Of a stretch of DNA of 64,000 nt, positions 8,324-17,644 are shown piece after piece (the first letter of the stretch is position 1; every line of letters starts with the position of its first letter). The translations under genes and the position numbers were made by a program. This DNA is from Bacillus sp. FJAT-42315. GTDB lineage: Bacteria; Bacillota; Bacilli; Bacillales; Domibacillaceae. Below the pieces are notes generated by a model that was not told the DNA's origin, searched no databases, and was given only the letters and a program-made list of their open reading frames with translations. The stretch is taken from NCBI RefSeq assembly GCF_002797375.1, contig NZ_KZ454941.1:3056118-3120117 (forward strand), in the 5' to 3' direction.

Positions 8324-10087
8324 ATGAATTCTGAAAAGCAATTACTAAGTTTGATTAACGCTGCCCAAGTGCTAACTTCTACGCTTGATTTAGATAAAGT
8401 ATTGGATCAACTGATTAAAGAAGTGCTCCAAGTAATTGAAGGCGCTGATGCCGGTGTGTTTTTTAAATATGAACCGAAAGTACAGAAACTAATTGCTGAA
8501 AATGCCATCGGTTATGATATGACCTATCTTGGAAAAATTCAACTGTCACCCGATGAAGCGATGACTGGTAAAACTTTCACCTCCCAGCAAGCTCGCATCT
8601 TTGATTCTAAAAAAGATACAGAAAAAAATATGCTCAACCTTTATCCTGAGCATGTCAGTTACTATGAAAAATCGTTAGGACAGTTGAAATATCCGGCAAG
8701 TGCTATCTGTGCCCCCTTATTAACGAAAACCGGTGATTGTCTTGGTATTTTAACAATCGTTAGCTTTAATGAAAAGGTTCGCTTTGAACAGCGAGATTTA
8801 AGATTGCTAGAAACCTTCGCACGCCAAGCTGTCATTGCGATTGAAAATGCGCGAATGTTTTCTCAAACTGAACGATCGCAAAATATTATTAAAAAATTAT
8901 CGCTCGTTTCTCTTTCCGGAAAGGGCTTGCCTGAAATTACTGTCACATTATCTAAGCTTGTTGACAAGAATGTATGCGTCTTTGATGAATTTTTTGACTT
9001 ACTTTCATTTAGTTCACTAGAAGCAAAAACTTTAGCAGAAGCTCTACAAAAAGATGAATCTTTTTTCGTGAAGGAAGATAAAGTAAGACAACTCCCAATA
9101 GAATTAGAGGGAAATATGCATGAAGTCTACTTTTTTCCGATTCGAGCAAATGATTCTCTGATTGGTCTACTGACCGTTTTTTCTGATAGCAGCGATGAAT
9201 TAGACCCGCTCGATTTGTTTGCTGTAGAGCAAGCACATATGATTTTCGCCTTGGAAATGATGAATCAAGAGCGCGATATGTCAGAGCTATTTAAATTTGA
9301 AGGCTATTTACTAGAAAAATTGATTCAGCAAAGAGCGGCAGATATTTCTATCAAACAGTTGCAAAAAATTGGCTTAACTACTCGACGTACGTTTGTTTCG
9401 GCTTTCATTCAATTAATCGATCCAATGACCAGTTTTTCAAGGCTTTCCTCAAGAAAAAAGCCGTTCAGTCGATTGCTTTACAGGCAGATTCAATCATTCT
9501 CTCATAAATTACTCGTACTTGAAAAAAATGTAGAGATTCACTTACTTTTTATCGCTAATACTAACTGCTCAGCAGAGGAATTTCAAAAAGACATTGAAGG
9601 TTTCCTACAAGAGCTTTTACACGAATCCACTAAGCGAGGTTTGCTCGATTTTTATGCAGGTATTGGTAGTCCCTTTACTTCACTAGAATCGATCGTCCAA
9701 TCTGCGACAGATGCCAAAAGCTGTGTGAAATTTTTACAAACTTCCCGAGAGAAACAATCCATTATGAACTTTAAAGAATTGGGGCTATATCGACTATTCC
9801 TTGAGCACGACCGTCAAAACCTTCGTTATTATATAGAGAAAACACTTGGTGCCCTCCTTCAACATGATGAAGAACACGGAACAGAGCTTGTTGATACGTT
9901 AAAAATATTTTTAGAATGCAACCAAAGTGTAACGAAGACGGCAAAATTGAGCTATGTTCACCTCAATACGATTAAATACCGACTACAAACGATCAAGAAA
10001 ATATTAGGTAAGTCGACTATTGATGGCAAAGAAATGTTCGAACTTCAGTTAGCCATCTATATGCACGATTATATGAATAGTATTTAA
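8324..10087 (+). CDS. GAF-domain PucR/CdaR-family transcriptional regulator
   Basis: The N-terminal GAF domain (about residues 10-180) may bind a small molecule. The C-terminal region ends in the PucR-type helix-turn-helix (about 530-570, SVTKTAKLSYVHLNTIKYRL). An in-frame ATG lies at 8306, but a -10-like TATAAT at 8285-8290 would leave it almost no leader. The ATG at 8324 has AAGGA ten bases upstream and is preferred, giving 587 residues. Downstream genes on the same strand encode a symporter and lactate oxidation enzymes, so it is a candidate activator of that locus. This is inference from position: the B. subtilis lut regulator LutR is a GntR-type protein and is not seen here. Confidence 0.75.
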   Translation: MNSEKQLLSLINAAQVLTSTLDLDKVLDQLIKEVLQVIEGADAGVFFKYEPKVQKLIAENAIGYDMTYLGKIQLSPDEAMTGKTFTSQQARIFDSKKDTEKNMLNLYPEHVSYYEKSLGQLKYPASAICAPLLTKTGDCLGILTIVSFNEKVRFEQRDLRLLETFARQAVIAIENARMFSQTERSQNIIKKLSLVSLSGKGLPEITVTLSKLVDKNVCVFDEFFDLLSFSSLEAKTLAEALQKDESFFVKEDKVRQLPIELEGNMHEVYFFPIRANDSLIGLLTVFSDSSDELDPLDLFAVEQAHMIFALEMMNQERDMSELFKFEGYLLEKLIQQRAADISIKQLQKIGLTTRRTFVSAFIQLIDPMTSFSRLSSRKKPFSRLLYRQIQSFSHKLLVLEKNVEIHLLFIANTNCSAEEFQKDIEGFLQELLHESTKRGLLDFYAGIGSPFTSLESIVQSATDAKSCVKFLQTSREKQSIMNFKELGLYRLFLEHDRQNLRYYIEKTLGALLQHDEEHGTELVDTLKIFLECNQSVTKTAKLSYVHLNTIKYRLQTIKKILGKSTIDGKEMFELQLAIYMHDYMNSI

Positions 10088-10090
10088 TAT

Positions 10091-10138
10091 TATACAAAAA
10101 GGACAAAGAGTAACCAGTTACTTTATCCTTTTTGTATA
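10091..10138 (+). terminator. Inverted repeat after the PucR-type regulator gene
   Basis: A long imperfect stem (TATACAAAAAGGA with TCCTTTTTGTATA, and GTAAC with GTTAC inside). The arms are strong but no long T-run follows, so termination or mRNA stabilisation are both possible. Confidence 0.55.
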
Positions 10139-10208
10139 TATCTATTCTTTTCTGAATATTCTATACTTCTAAAATACATGAAATAGTGAAACGAAAGGAG
10201 AAATTAAT

Positions 10209-10646
10209 ATGGATAAACAAAGTAAAGGAATGGCCCTACTCCTTGCTTGCCTATTAATCATTGGGACAGGCATGGTGCTTCATTCTTGGAGAATGATCAT
10301 TTACTCTTATATTTTTGCTTTAGGTTTACTTCTAACTATTAGTCTCGGCTATTATATTCAGAAAAATAAGATTTTTCTCTTTATTCCTGTCGCTTGTTCC
10401 GTTCTGTTCTATAGTTTATTCCTTCTAGCAGATCGATTAGGTCTCGGAACTCCATTAGCTGGTGGAAATAGTACTACCTACATTCTAGGAGTTGTTCCGA
10501 CGACTGCCGTCTTCTTATATGGCATTGCCTCTATGATTTTAGTTGTGCCGCTGTTATATGCATGGAGCCATCGCCACCAAGAAACGGTGAAGACAGTAGA
10601 ACAAAAACAAGAATATCACCAAAAACAAACAGTCAAAACATCTTAA
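10209..10646 (+). CDS. Small four-helix membrane protein beside SSS symporter
   Basis: I do not recognise a family. The 145 residues contain four clear hydrophobic helices (about 8-27, 30-49, 54-75 and 96-121) and a hydrophilic, Gln- and Lys-rich C-terminal tail that should lie in the cytoplasm. The gene ends 17 bp before the symporter gene and has an excellent ribosome binding site (GAAAGGAG). Some sodium/solute symporters, such as acetate permeases, are encoded next to a small membrane partner, so an accessory subunit is a reasonable guess without direct support. Confidence 0.7.
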   Translation: MDKQSKGMALLLACLLIIGTGMVLHSWRMIIYSYIFALGLLLTISLGYYIQKNKIFLFIPVACSVLFYSLFLLADRLGLGTPLAGGNSTTYILGVVPTTAVFLYGIASMILVVPLLYAWSHRHQETVKTVEQKQEYHQKQTVKTS

Positions 10647-10663
10647 TTCAAGGGGCAATCATT

Positions 10664-12133
10664 ATGAATTCAACTATTATTTCCATTTTAATTGCATATT
10701 TAGTTATTTGTATCATCATCGGTGTTTGGGCGACGAAAAAAACAAAATCGAGCAGTGATTTTTATGTCGCAGGAAAAAGCTTAGGCATGTTTGTCATGGC
10801 AATCGCTGCCTTTTCCTCCGTCCAAAGCGGTGTAGGAATGGTCGGAGGTACGGCATTAACCTTCAAAAACGGCTTAGGATTTATTGCTGGGCCATTAATT
10901 GCTGCTTCCATTGGTTTCGGACTTACTTGGTTTCTAGTCGGTAGACGAATTTGGGAGCTTGGGGCAAAAGAAGAAATTTATACGATGGGTGACATCGTTG
11001 GCAGTCGCTACAAAAGCCGTGCCGCTCAAGGCTGGATGGGCATCGCCGTTATTCTCGGAGTACTCGGTTATTTAGGCACTCAAGTACAAGCACTTGGCGT
11101 CATTATGAATCTCACCTTTGGTCTATCTGTCAAAGAAGGAGCCATCATCGGCTTAATTATTCTCGCTGTCTATGCGGTAGGTGGCGGAATGATTGCAGGC
11201 GTTTATACAGATGTTGTTCAAGGTGTCATGATGATCTTTGTGTCCATTATTGTATTTTTCTACGCACTTGATGCAGGCGGTGGCTTACTCAACATTACGA
11301 AAACATTGCAAGAAGCTGATCCAATCATGGCTTCACCAACTGGACAGTTCCCGCTTATGACGATTATTTGCTGGTTTTTCATGATGAGTCTAGGTATGGC
11401 TGGACAACCACAACTCGTCACGAAATTTTTAATGCTGAAAGATGTAAAGCAATTAAAATGGGGTGCTTTCACGTCCGGTGCTGCTTATTTAATTACGATC
11501 TTCTTAGTTCTTGGTATTGGATTAGCTTCAGCAGCGCTCTATTCACAAGGGAAATTCCCGGCAATCGCTTCACCGGATGATACATTAATGACGTTTATTT
11601 TAAATTATACACACCCAGTTATCGCTGGACTTGTCATTTCCGGCTTGCTTGCGGCGATCATGTCAACGGGGGATAGCTTCGTTAACCTTGGTGCAGGCGC
11701 GATTATCCGCGACATTCCGAAAGCTTTTAATATCGAAGTAAAAAGAGAACTTTTCTGGAGCCGCATCGCCGTTGTGGCACTATTAGTCGCCTCTGCCCTC
11801 TTTGCTTTTTATATGAATACATTAGTTGGACTACTCGGTGTATTCGGTTTCGGTACATTTGCAGCGGCGATCTTCCCTTCCGTTGTGCTAGGGTTGATTT
11901 GGGAAAAAGCGACAAAGCAAGCGGCTGTCACGAGTATCGTCATCGGTATTGCCAGCAACTTTATATTAGAGATCGGGTCTAAATATGGATTTACTATTAT
12001 TCCACCGACTGTCGTAAACGGCGCCTTTGCCTTTGCTCTTTCGATGATTACTTTTATCGTAGTTTCCTTCTTGACTCAATCAAAGCAACCAGCTTTAGAG
12101 CCTCATATGCAACAAGTCATTAAAGGAATCTAG
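10664..12133 (+). CDS. Sodium:solute symporter (SSS family), probable monocarboxylate importer
   Basis: A 489-residue protein with about 13 transmembrane helices and SSS-family motifs, including DFYVAGKSLG after the first helix and a sodium-site-like stretch SGLLAAIMSTGDS near residue 330. The ATG at 10664 follows AAGGGGC and is preferred over an in-frame ATG inside the preceding gene. It sits directly upstream of lutABC, so L-lactate or a related hydroxy- or keto-acid is the likely cargo. B. subtilis uses the unrelated permease LutP (LctP family), so transport seems to have been replaced here. Substrate is inferred from context only. Confidence 0.8.
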   Translation: MNSTIISILIAYLVICIIIGVWATKKTKSSSDFYVAGKSLGMFVMAIAAFSSVQSGVGMVGGTALTFKNGLGFIAGPLIAASIGFGLTWFLVGRRIWELGAKEEIYTMGDIVGSRYKSRAAQGWMGIAVILGVLGYLGTQVQALGVIMNLTFGLSVKEGAIIGLIILAVYAVGGGMIAGVYTDVVQGVMMIFVSIIVFFYALDAGGGLLNITKTLQEADPIMASPTGQFPLMTIICWFFMMSLGMAGQPQLVTKFLMLKDVKQLKWGAFTSGAAYLITIFLVLGIGLASAALYSQGKFPAIASPDDTLMTFILNYTHPVIAGLVISGLLAAIMSTGDSFVNLGAGAIIRDIPKAFNIEVKRELFWSRIAVVALLVASALFAFYMNTLVGLLGVFGFGTFAAAIFPSVVLGLIWEKATKQAAVTSIVIGIASNFILEIGSKYGFTIIPPTVVNGAFAFALSMITFIVVSFLTQSKQPALEPHMQQVIKGI

Positions 12134-12162
12134 AAATACAACATAGAAATGGGAGATAGACG

Positions 12163-12891
12163 ATGAACGCTTCATTATTTATTACTTGTTTAGCAGACAA
12201 CCTCTATCCACAAGTTGGAGAAAGCGTTGTTCGTATTTTAAACCGCCAAGGAGTGACGGTAGACTTTCCAGAAGGACAAACATGCTGCGGTCAACCTGCT
12301 TTCAACAGCGGATATCAAAAAGATGGCGAAAAAGTGGCGAAACATACAATTCAAGTATTTGAAAAAAGTGAATTCGTTGTGTTGCCTTCGGGTTCTTGCA
12401 CAGGAATGATTCATCACTACTATCCAGAAATATTTAAAGATGATCCGGTATGGCGCAAAAAAGCAGATGAATTGATCGCAAAAACATACGAATTCACCCA
12501 GTTTTTAGTTCACGTATTAAAGGTAGAAGATGTCGGTGCTAGCCTAGAAAAACGGGCGACCTTCCACCCTTCTTGCCATACATCCAGACTGCTTCATGTC
12601 AAGGATGAGCCGTTAACTTTACTCAGCCACGTCAAAGGCTTACAACTAGTTGATCTACCTTACAAATCGGATTGCTGTGGCTTCGGAGGAACGTTCGCTG
12701 TAAAGATGTCTGATATTTCTAAACAAATGGTGACGGAGAAAGCGACTCATGTACAATCGACACAACCTGATGTGTTAATCAGCTCCGATATGGGCTGTTT
12801 AATGAACATTGGCGGTCGAATGAATCAGCTCGGTTCTCATGTAGAAGTGATGCACATTGCCGAAGTTCTTGATCAGGGGGTGACAGCATGA
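12163..12891 (+). CDS. lutA: Lactate utilization protein LutA
   Basis: A 242-residue iron-sulfur protein with two CCG domains (heterodisulfide-reductase type): CCGQPAFNSGY near residue 41 and CCGFGGTF near residue 170, each with upstream Cys partners (SGSCTGM and PSCHTS). With LutB and LutC it oxidises L-lactate to pyruvate, passing electrons to the respiratory chain. GGGAGAT precedes the ATG. In B. subtilis lutABC is repressed when iron is low by the sRNA FsrA with FbpB; an FsrA-like candidate lies at about 50694-50785 in this window. Confidence 0.93.
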   Translation: MNASLFITCLADNLYPQVGESVVRILNRQGVTVDFPEGQTCCGQPAFNSGYQKDGEKVAKHTIQVFEKSEFVVLPSGSCTGMIHHYYPEIFKDDPVWRKKADELIAKTYEFTQFLVHVLKVEDVGASLEKRATFHPSCHTSRLLHVKDEPLTLLSHVKGLQLVDLPYKSDCCGFGGTFAVKMSDISKQMVTEKATHVQSTQPDVLISSDMGCLMNIGGRMNQLGSHVEVMHIAEVLDQGVTA

Positions 12892-14318
12892 CCCTTTATG
12901 CAGGTGGCACGTTAAAAGAACGTGTCAAAAAAGAAATTACCGATACACATGCTAGACAAGCCGTTGCCCGTGCAACAGAAAAGCTTCATCACGGGCGACT
13001 ACAAGCGGCAGAAGAAATCGGTAACTGGGAAGAATGGCGTAAGCGCGGCAGTGAAATCCGTAGCCATACAATTCAGCACTTAGATTATTATTTGTCTCAG
13101 TTCGCAGACAATGTCGAAAAACAAGGTGGCCATGTACATTTTGCGAAAGATGCCGCTGAAGCGTTAGAGCATGCGCGGCAAATCGTCAAAAGCGTCGATG
13201 GAAAATATGCCGTGAAATCCAAATCGATGGTGACAGAAGAAATTAAATTAAATCATGCCTTGGAAGAAATCGGTGTGGAAACGGTTGAAACAGACTTAGG
13301 TGAGTACATTCTTCAACTCGCTGGCGAGCACCCTTCTCACTTACTTGGTCCCGCTGTCCATAAAACGAAGGAGCAAGTGGCGGAGTTATTTGCTAAAGAG
13401 GGTGGTCATGAAGTTGCGGCTGACTTACAAACACTTGTCGGCTTTGCCCGTTCAGCCATTCGCGAAAAATTCCTAGCCGCAGACATCGGAATCACTGGCT
13501 GTAACTTTGCCATCGCTGAAGAGGGAGCAATCTCACTTTTAACAAATGAAGGAAATGCTCGCATGGTGACGACGCTTCCTGATACTCATATCGTCTTTAT
13601 GGGAATGGAACGAATTGTCCCGACATGGGAAGATTTCGAAGTTGTCATTAACCTTCTGCCTCGTGCTGGAACCGGGCAGAAAATTTCTTCCGGCGTCTCG
13701 ATTTTAAAGCCGGTACGCAGTCATGAAAATGATGGGCCGAAACAGATGCATGTCATCATTTTAGACAATGGACGATCTCAACAACTGGGCGACCCAGATT
13801 TTCAAGAAATTCTCAACTGTATTCGCTGTGGTGCATGCATTAATGTTTGTCCTGTTTACCGTCACGTCGGTGGTCACTCCTATGGCTCAGTTTATAACGG
13901 ACCGATCGGAGCGGTGTTAACGCCATTGTTAAATCAAGATTCTAAGCAGGCAGCCGAATTATCATATGCATCAAGCCTATGTGGTGCTTGTCATGAAGCT
14001 TGTCCCGTTAGAATCCCGCTACATGATATGCTCGTCAAACTGCGTCATCGCAACGTACAAGACGGATACACATCTCCGTTGGAAAAAATGGCGTTTAATA
14101 TGTTCGGAAAAACGTTCAGCTCGCCGACGTTATATGATAAAGCGACGAAAGCTGGGCAGCTGTTGCAAAAGCCGTTTATTAAAGATGGACATTTTAAAGA
14201 GAACACACCATTTATGAAGGGCTGGACCGATTCGCGTGAATTCCCGCAAGTCCAAACCTCCTTCCGTGAGCGCTGGAAAACATCAATTAAGCACCAAGGA
14301 GGTCCGTCGAATGAATAA
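12888..14318 (+). CDS. lutB: Lactate utilization iron-sulfur protein LutB
   Basis: This 476-residue subunit overlaps lutA by the four bases ATGA, showing translational coupling. The N-terminal two thirds are a LUD domain. The C-terminal part carries two 4Fe-4S clusters: CIRCGACINVCP near residue 310 and CGACHEACP near residue 365. It is the electron-transfer subunit of the LutABC lactate dehydrogenase. All cluster cysteines are present, and the length matches the family. Confidence 0.94.
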   Translation: MTLYAGGTLKERVKKEITDTHARQAVARATEKLHHGRLQAAEEIGNWEEWRKRGSEIRSHTIQHLDYYLSQFADNVEKQGGHVHFAKDAAEALEHARQIVKSVDGKYAVKSKSMVTEEIKLNHALEEIGVETVETDLGEYILQLAGEHPSHLLGPAVHKTKEQVAELFAKEGGHEVAADLQTLVGFARSAIREKFLAADIGITGCNFAIAEEGAISLLTNEGNARMVTTLPDTHIVFMGMERIVPTWEDFEVVINLLPRAGTGQKISSGVSILKPVRSHENDGPKQMHVIILDNGRSQQLGDPDFQEILNCIRCGACINVCPVYRHVGGHSYGSVYNGPIGAVLTPLLNQDSKQAAELSYASSLCGACHEACPVRIPLHDMLVKLRHRNVQDGYTSPLEKMAFNMFGKTFSSPTLYDKATKAGQLLQKPFIKDGHFKENTPFMKGWTDSREFPQVQTSFRERWKTSIKHQGGPSNE

Positions 14319-14982
14319 AACTGATTTTCTACGAAACATCCAAACTCGACTCGGCCGCTCAACTAACGATCAAGTGGCCTCTTATTCAAAAGGAATACCC
14401 GAACGTAACGCCGTACTCTCTTATTCACAAGAAGAATTAATAGAAGAATATACAAGAAACCTTGAAGCTATCCATGGTGAAGTGTTTATGGCCAACGACA
14501 TAAAAGACGTTCAGCAAGCGTTGCAAACGATTATCGAACGCCATCAAGCGCAATCGATCATACGCTGGGATGATGAAGAATTAGCCAAGCTGTCAATTGA
14601 TCAAACAGCCATTACAGCTAAGGCGACGATCGACGTTTGGGATAAAGAAGCGACGAAAGAAAGCAATATCGCCATCGCAAAACAAGCTGATATCGGCATT
14701 ACGACTGCTGACTTCGCGATCGCCAATACCGGCACAGCTGTTTTGATCTATAATGAGAAAAAAGGACGCGGCGTCAGCCTCCTCCCTCCTGTCCACATTA
14801 TTATTTTCAAACAGGAACAGCTTGTCGCTCGAATGGGCAATCTCTTTACAAAAATTAGAGAGAAAGACTTTTCTACATTACACTTTCTCACCGGACCGAG
14901 TAAAAGCGGCGATATCGAGCTACAAATGACGACTGGTGTCCACGGTCCAAAACACGTATATGCAATTGTGCGAACAGATTAA
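14311..14982 (+). CDS. lutC: Lactate utilization protein LutC
   Basis: A 223-residue LUD-domain protein, the third LutABC component. The ATG at 14311 overlaps the end of lutB by eight bases and has a perfect AAGGAGGT ribosome binding site at 14296-14303; an upstream in-frame ATG at 14236 has none. The conserved Gly-rich stretches GITTADFAIANTG and LPPVHIIIF are present. It completes the operon, and a terminator follows immediately. Confidence 0.93.
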   Translation: MNKTDFLRNIQTRLGRSTNDQVASYSKGIPERNAVLSYSQEELIEEYTRNLEAIHGEVFMANDIKDVQQALQTIIERHQAQSIIRWDDEELAKLSIDQTAITAKATIDVWDKEATKESNIAIAKQADIGITTADFAIANTGTAVLIYNEKKGRGVSLLPPVHIIIFKQEQLVARMGNLFTKIREKDFSTLHFLTGPSKSGDIELQMTTGVHGPKHVYAIVRTD

Positions 14983-14988
14983 TAGTCA

Positions 14989-15018
14989 GAAAGGGTCGGA
15001 TATCACTCCGACCCTTTC
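14989..15018. terminator. Bidirectional terminator between lutC and the oxidase pair
   Basis: GAAAGGGTCGGA and TCCGACCCTTTC form a perfect 12-bp stem with a TATCAC loop between convergent genes. The flanking T-run is short. Confidence 0.75.
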
Positions 15019-15020
15019 AT

Positions 15021-16073
15021 CTATTTATTAACTGGCATCTCCATCGTTCGCGGATGATCTTCAATATGAGGCTGTAAGTAGGCTTCCCTCACTTCATGTC
15101 TCATCCACCCCATCATACCTAACACAAGTAGAAATGAAGCGAGCGCTCCCATAAACGCGCGATGCGAATCTTTTTTATCAGTGACGTATAAGAAGCCTAA
15201 TAAAATAAGCGTCACAATAATCGACCCTACTAATAGCCCCGTCGTTAATGCATTGCCTCCCATATAAAGCAACATCACATCTTGCTTTAATGCAAATAGC
15301 ACAAGTGTACCAGCTGCGAATTGACAAAGCGTGATCCAAAACGTCGCTTTAATGCCAATCTTTCTAACGCGCTGATCCGCTTCCTCCTCTTGATAGCTTG
15401 GCTCCTGTTTTTTCTTTGAGCGATACTTAAATGTATAAAACAAATAAAGATACAATCCACCCGCCGCAAAACTTGATAACATAAAGTGAGCATATCGTTG
15501 CCATACTTGCGGGTAATAAAATAAGCCGTGGAAAAAGCCGTTCGATTCCATCCATTTTTCCGGGTAGAGCATCGACACAACATTCACAATGAAAATTAGG
15601 GGCACAAACAATAAGATTAAGCTTGCGGCTAAACCAATCAGTAAATGCAGGACTTTTTTGTTCGCTAATTTCTCCCAAAGAAATTTATAAGCGTATAAAA
15701 GCAGGAACGCAACGATTAATAGCACAATAATACTTAACCATGCTTTCCCGATCAAAATCGTTGATGAATAGAAGTATTGCGTATAGACAATACTCACTAA
15801 CAAAATCGGTCCAACCCCAAGGACAACGGCAATACTTTTATGAATCGATGCATGATACGAACAAATTTGGGCGATGCGATCATACAGTTTACTTTGTTTT
15901 TTCATCCCAATCGCCTCTAAAATAACCGCCCCTGTAGCAAGTGAAATCGTCACATTAACAAACACAATATGCAGTAAAAATGTGACAATCAACAAAATCG
16001 TTAACAAGCCCATATCACCTGGTATTGGGAGCTGAATATCATTTGGTATCGGTAATGCTTGCGCTAGTATCAT
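15021..16073 (-). CDS. Membrane subunit paired with heme-c bd-like oxidase
   Basis: A 350-residue protein with eight or nine transmembrane helices. Its position immediately after the CydA-like gene, with a 35-bp overlap, marks it as the partner subunit, but the sequence is not a recognisable standard CydB. His residues in the early helices (HIVFVN, CSYHASIHKS) and in YAHFMLSS could be heme ligands. If it were a CydB equivalent it might bind no heme, so these histidines deserve checking. It may instead be a quinol- or cytochrome-interacting membrane anchor. Function is inferred from the pairing. Confidence 0.65.
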   Translation of the reverse strand: MILAQALPIPNDIQLPIPGDMGLLTILLIVTFLLHIVFVNVTISLATGAVILEAIGMKKQSKLYDRIAQICSYHASIHKSIAVVLGVGPILLVSIVYTQYFYSSTILIGKAWLSIIVLLIVAFLLLYAYKFLWEKLANKKVLHLLIGLAASLILLFVPLIFIVNVVSMLYPEKWMESNGFFHGLFYYPQVWQRYAHFMLSSFAAGGLYLYLFYTFKYRSKKKQEPSYQEEEADQRVRKIGIKATFWITLCQFAAGTLVLFALKQDVMLLYMGGNALTTGLLVGSIIVTLILLGFLYVTDKKDSHRAFMGALASFLLVLGMMGWMRHEVREAYLQPHIEDHPRTMEMPVNK

Positions 16074-17415
16074 TCTCTTTCTCCCCCTTTACCGTTTGTT
16101 TACCCTCATTGACGATCTTATATAAATAATGACTTAAAGCTTCTAACTCTTCCTCTGTCCCCACAAACGGTGGCATAACTGGACGAACATTATGCATTGT
16201 TGGAATAAAACCCTTAATTGTTTCCTCCGACCAGCCGTCTAATCGGTTATTTAACGCACGCTTTGATCGCCAGCCATCGACTGTATGGCACGTCATACAC
16301 TGCCCTTTATACACTTCTTGCCCGGCCTCATACATATTGCTACTAGTGACATTCGTCGTCTCGGCAAAAGTGGAATGAGCAAGCACCCCTTCTTTGTTGT
16401 ATTTCTCCACATCCTTCGCGAGCACCCCATTAGCATACATATAATCATAAATAATGAACGGCTTGCGCACCGACTCGCGGACAAATTCAAATTCAGCAAT
16501 GAAGCCCATCGACGCCCCTAGTACTGCAAATGATAAAATCAACGGCAACGTCTTCGGCTTGATCGCTGCCCAAAAAATAAAGAGGAGAATCACACCTAAG
16601 CCTGTTAAATTAATGATGTCAAACATTTTCTCACTCATACCTGTCGAATAAACGACTAAATCATACGCCTCTTGCGGAATCGATTGCAAATACCAAATGG
16701 CTGTCAGTAAAATGCCTGGAATTGAAATCGCCGACCACATAGAGAAAATGCGAAAGATCTCCTGCTTGAGTTCTTGATCCTTCACACGCCACTTGACGAA
16801 GAACGAGAAAAGGCCAATCGCCAATAACAACGCTAAAAACGTTCGAAAACCTAATGAAGGTAAATACGTTGGGTTGAAAAATGCATGCCAAAAAGAGAAC
16901 GTCTCCGTCCATTGTCCTGGCGTCAACTTAGCTGCCAGCACCCCGGTAATAATCGCCGCTGTAATCCACGAAAAGATACATAGCGCAATTCCGATGCGAA
17001 TATGCTTCATTTTTTTCGCCGTTTCCTTATACAAATCCCAGGTGTAGTAATAAATAATTAAGAGAACGACTTCCGTAATAAAGACAGCCCATTCAGCGAC
17101 CCACGCCCAGAAGAAAATGCGCAAAAGTGAACCAATCGAATCTGGCTGAATGACCGTCGTCGAAAACCAAATCCCTACCCCAGTCATCGCACCAGCTGTC
17201 GTTGTAATAATTAAAATCCATTTCGCCATCTTTCTAGCAAAGGCATCTAGCTTGATGTCTTTTTTTCGAAACGCATTATACTCAGCCGTCACCATTAATG
17301 TCGTTGCCCCAATCGCCACCCCATGACTAATAATGACATGAATAATGGCGATTAAAGCAATAATCGTCCCATTCCCAAACCACGGAAACTCGACCGTTGG
17401 AAAGTTCAATTTCAT
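16039..17415 (-). CDS. Cytochrome bd-superfamily subunit I fused to c-type heme domain
   Basis: The 458 residues contain about nine helices resembling CydA, then a hydrophilic C-terminal domain with a single c-type heme site CMTCH (373-377) and a likely axial Met at 414 (VMPPF). In the membrane part, His26 or His31 matches the heme b595 ligand region, and Glu108 and Glu115 match the paired acidic residues of CydA. The segment where CydA has its b558 His (NPVAQVKFVHT in E. coli) reads NPTYLPSLGFRT here, so that ligand is missing at the usual place. The GRQPW motif is replaced by VRKPF. This points to a divergent branch of the bd superfamily that may take electrons from a cytochrome c pool. Oxygen reduction is not proven. 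Confidence 0.75.
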   Translation of the reverse strand: MKLNFPTVEFPWFGNGTIIALIAIIHVIISHGVAIGATTLMVTAEYNAFRKKDIKLDAFARKMAKWILIITTTAGAMTGVGIWFSTTVIQPDSIGSLLRIFFWAWVAEWAVFITEVVLLIIYYYTWDLYKETAKKMKHIRIGIALCIFSWITAAIITGVLAAKLTPGQWTETFSFWHAFFNPTYLPSLGFRTFLALLLAIGLFSFFVKWRVKDQELKQEIFRIFSMWSAISIPGILLTAIWYLQSIPQEAYDLVVYSTGMSEKMFDIINLTGLGVILLFIFWAAIKPKTLPLILSFAVLGASMGFIAEFEFVRESVRKPFIIYDYMYANGVLAKDVEKYNKEGVLAHSTFAETTNVTSSNMYEAGQEVYKGQCMTCHTVDGWRSKRALNNRLDGWSEETIKGFIPTMHNVRPVMPPFVGTEEELEALSHYLYKIVNEGKQTVKGEKENDTSASITDTK

Positions 17416-17644
17416 AACCCCCTTAACAAATAAATGAATGTCATCTAAAAGGTTACTGTCACATTTTGAGATAAGTGTGAAGAAAGAGAGATTGTTGTCG
17501 AATCGTTAAACTTCCTTCCTATAAATTTCATAAACCATTAATTTTATTCAATCTTTTTTCAATAGTTTGAACAGACCAAAAGCGAAGGGCGCTATTTTTA
17601 TCAACAAGACGCCTGTATAATGATAGTAGATAGAACGGAGGGGT

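Noticed and set aside
10562-10663. Longer N-terminus for the sodium:solute symporter
   Set aside because: The extra 34 residues overlap the small membrane protein gene, are hydrophilic and unlike the family, and the ATG at 10664 has its own ribosome binding site.
17450-17490. TCACA and TGTGA half-sites upstream of the bd-like oxidase
   Set aside because: The half-sites are in everted order with 12 bp between them, unlike FNR (TGTGA-N6-TCACA) or Rex sites, so no regulator is claimed.
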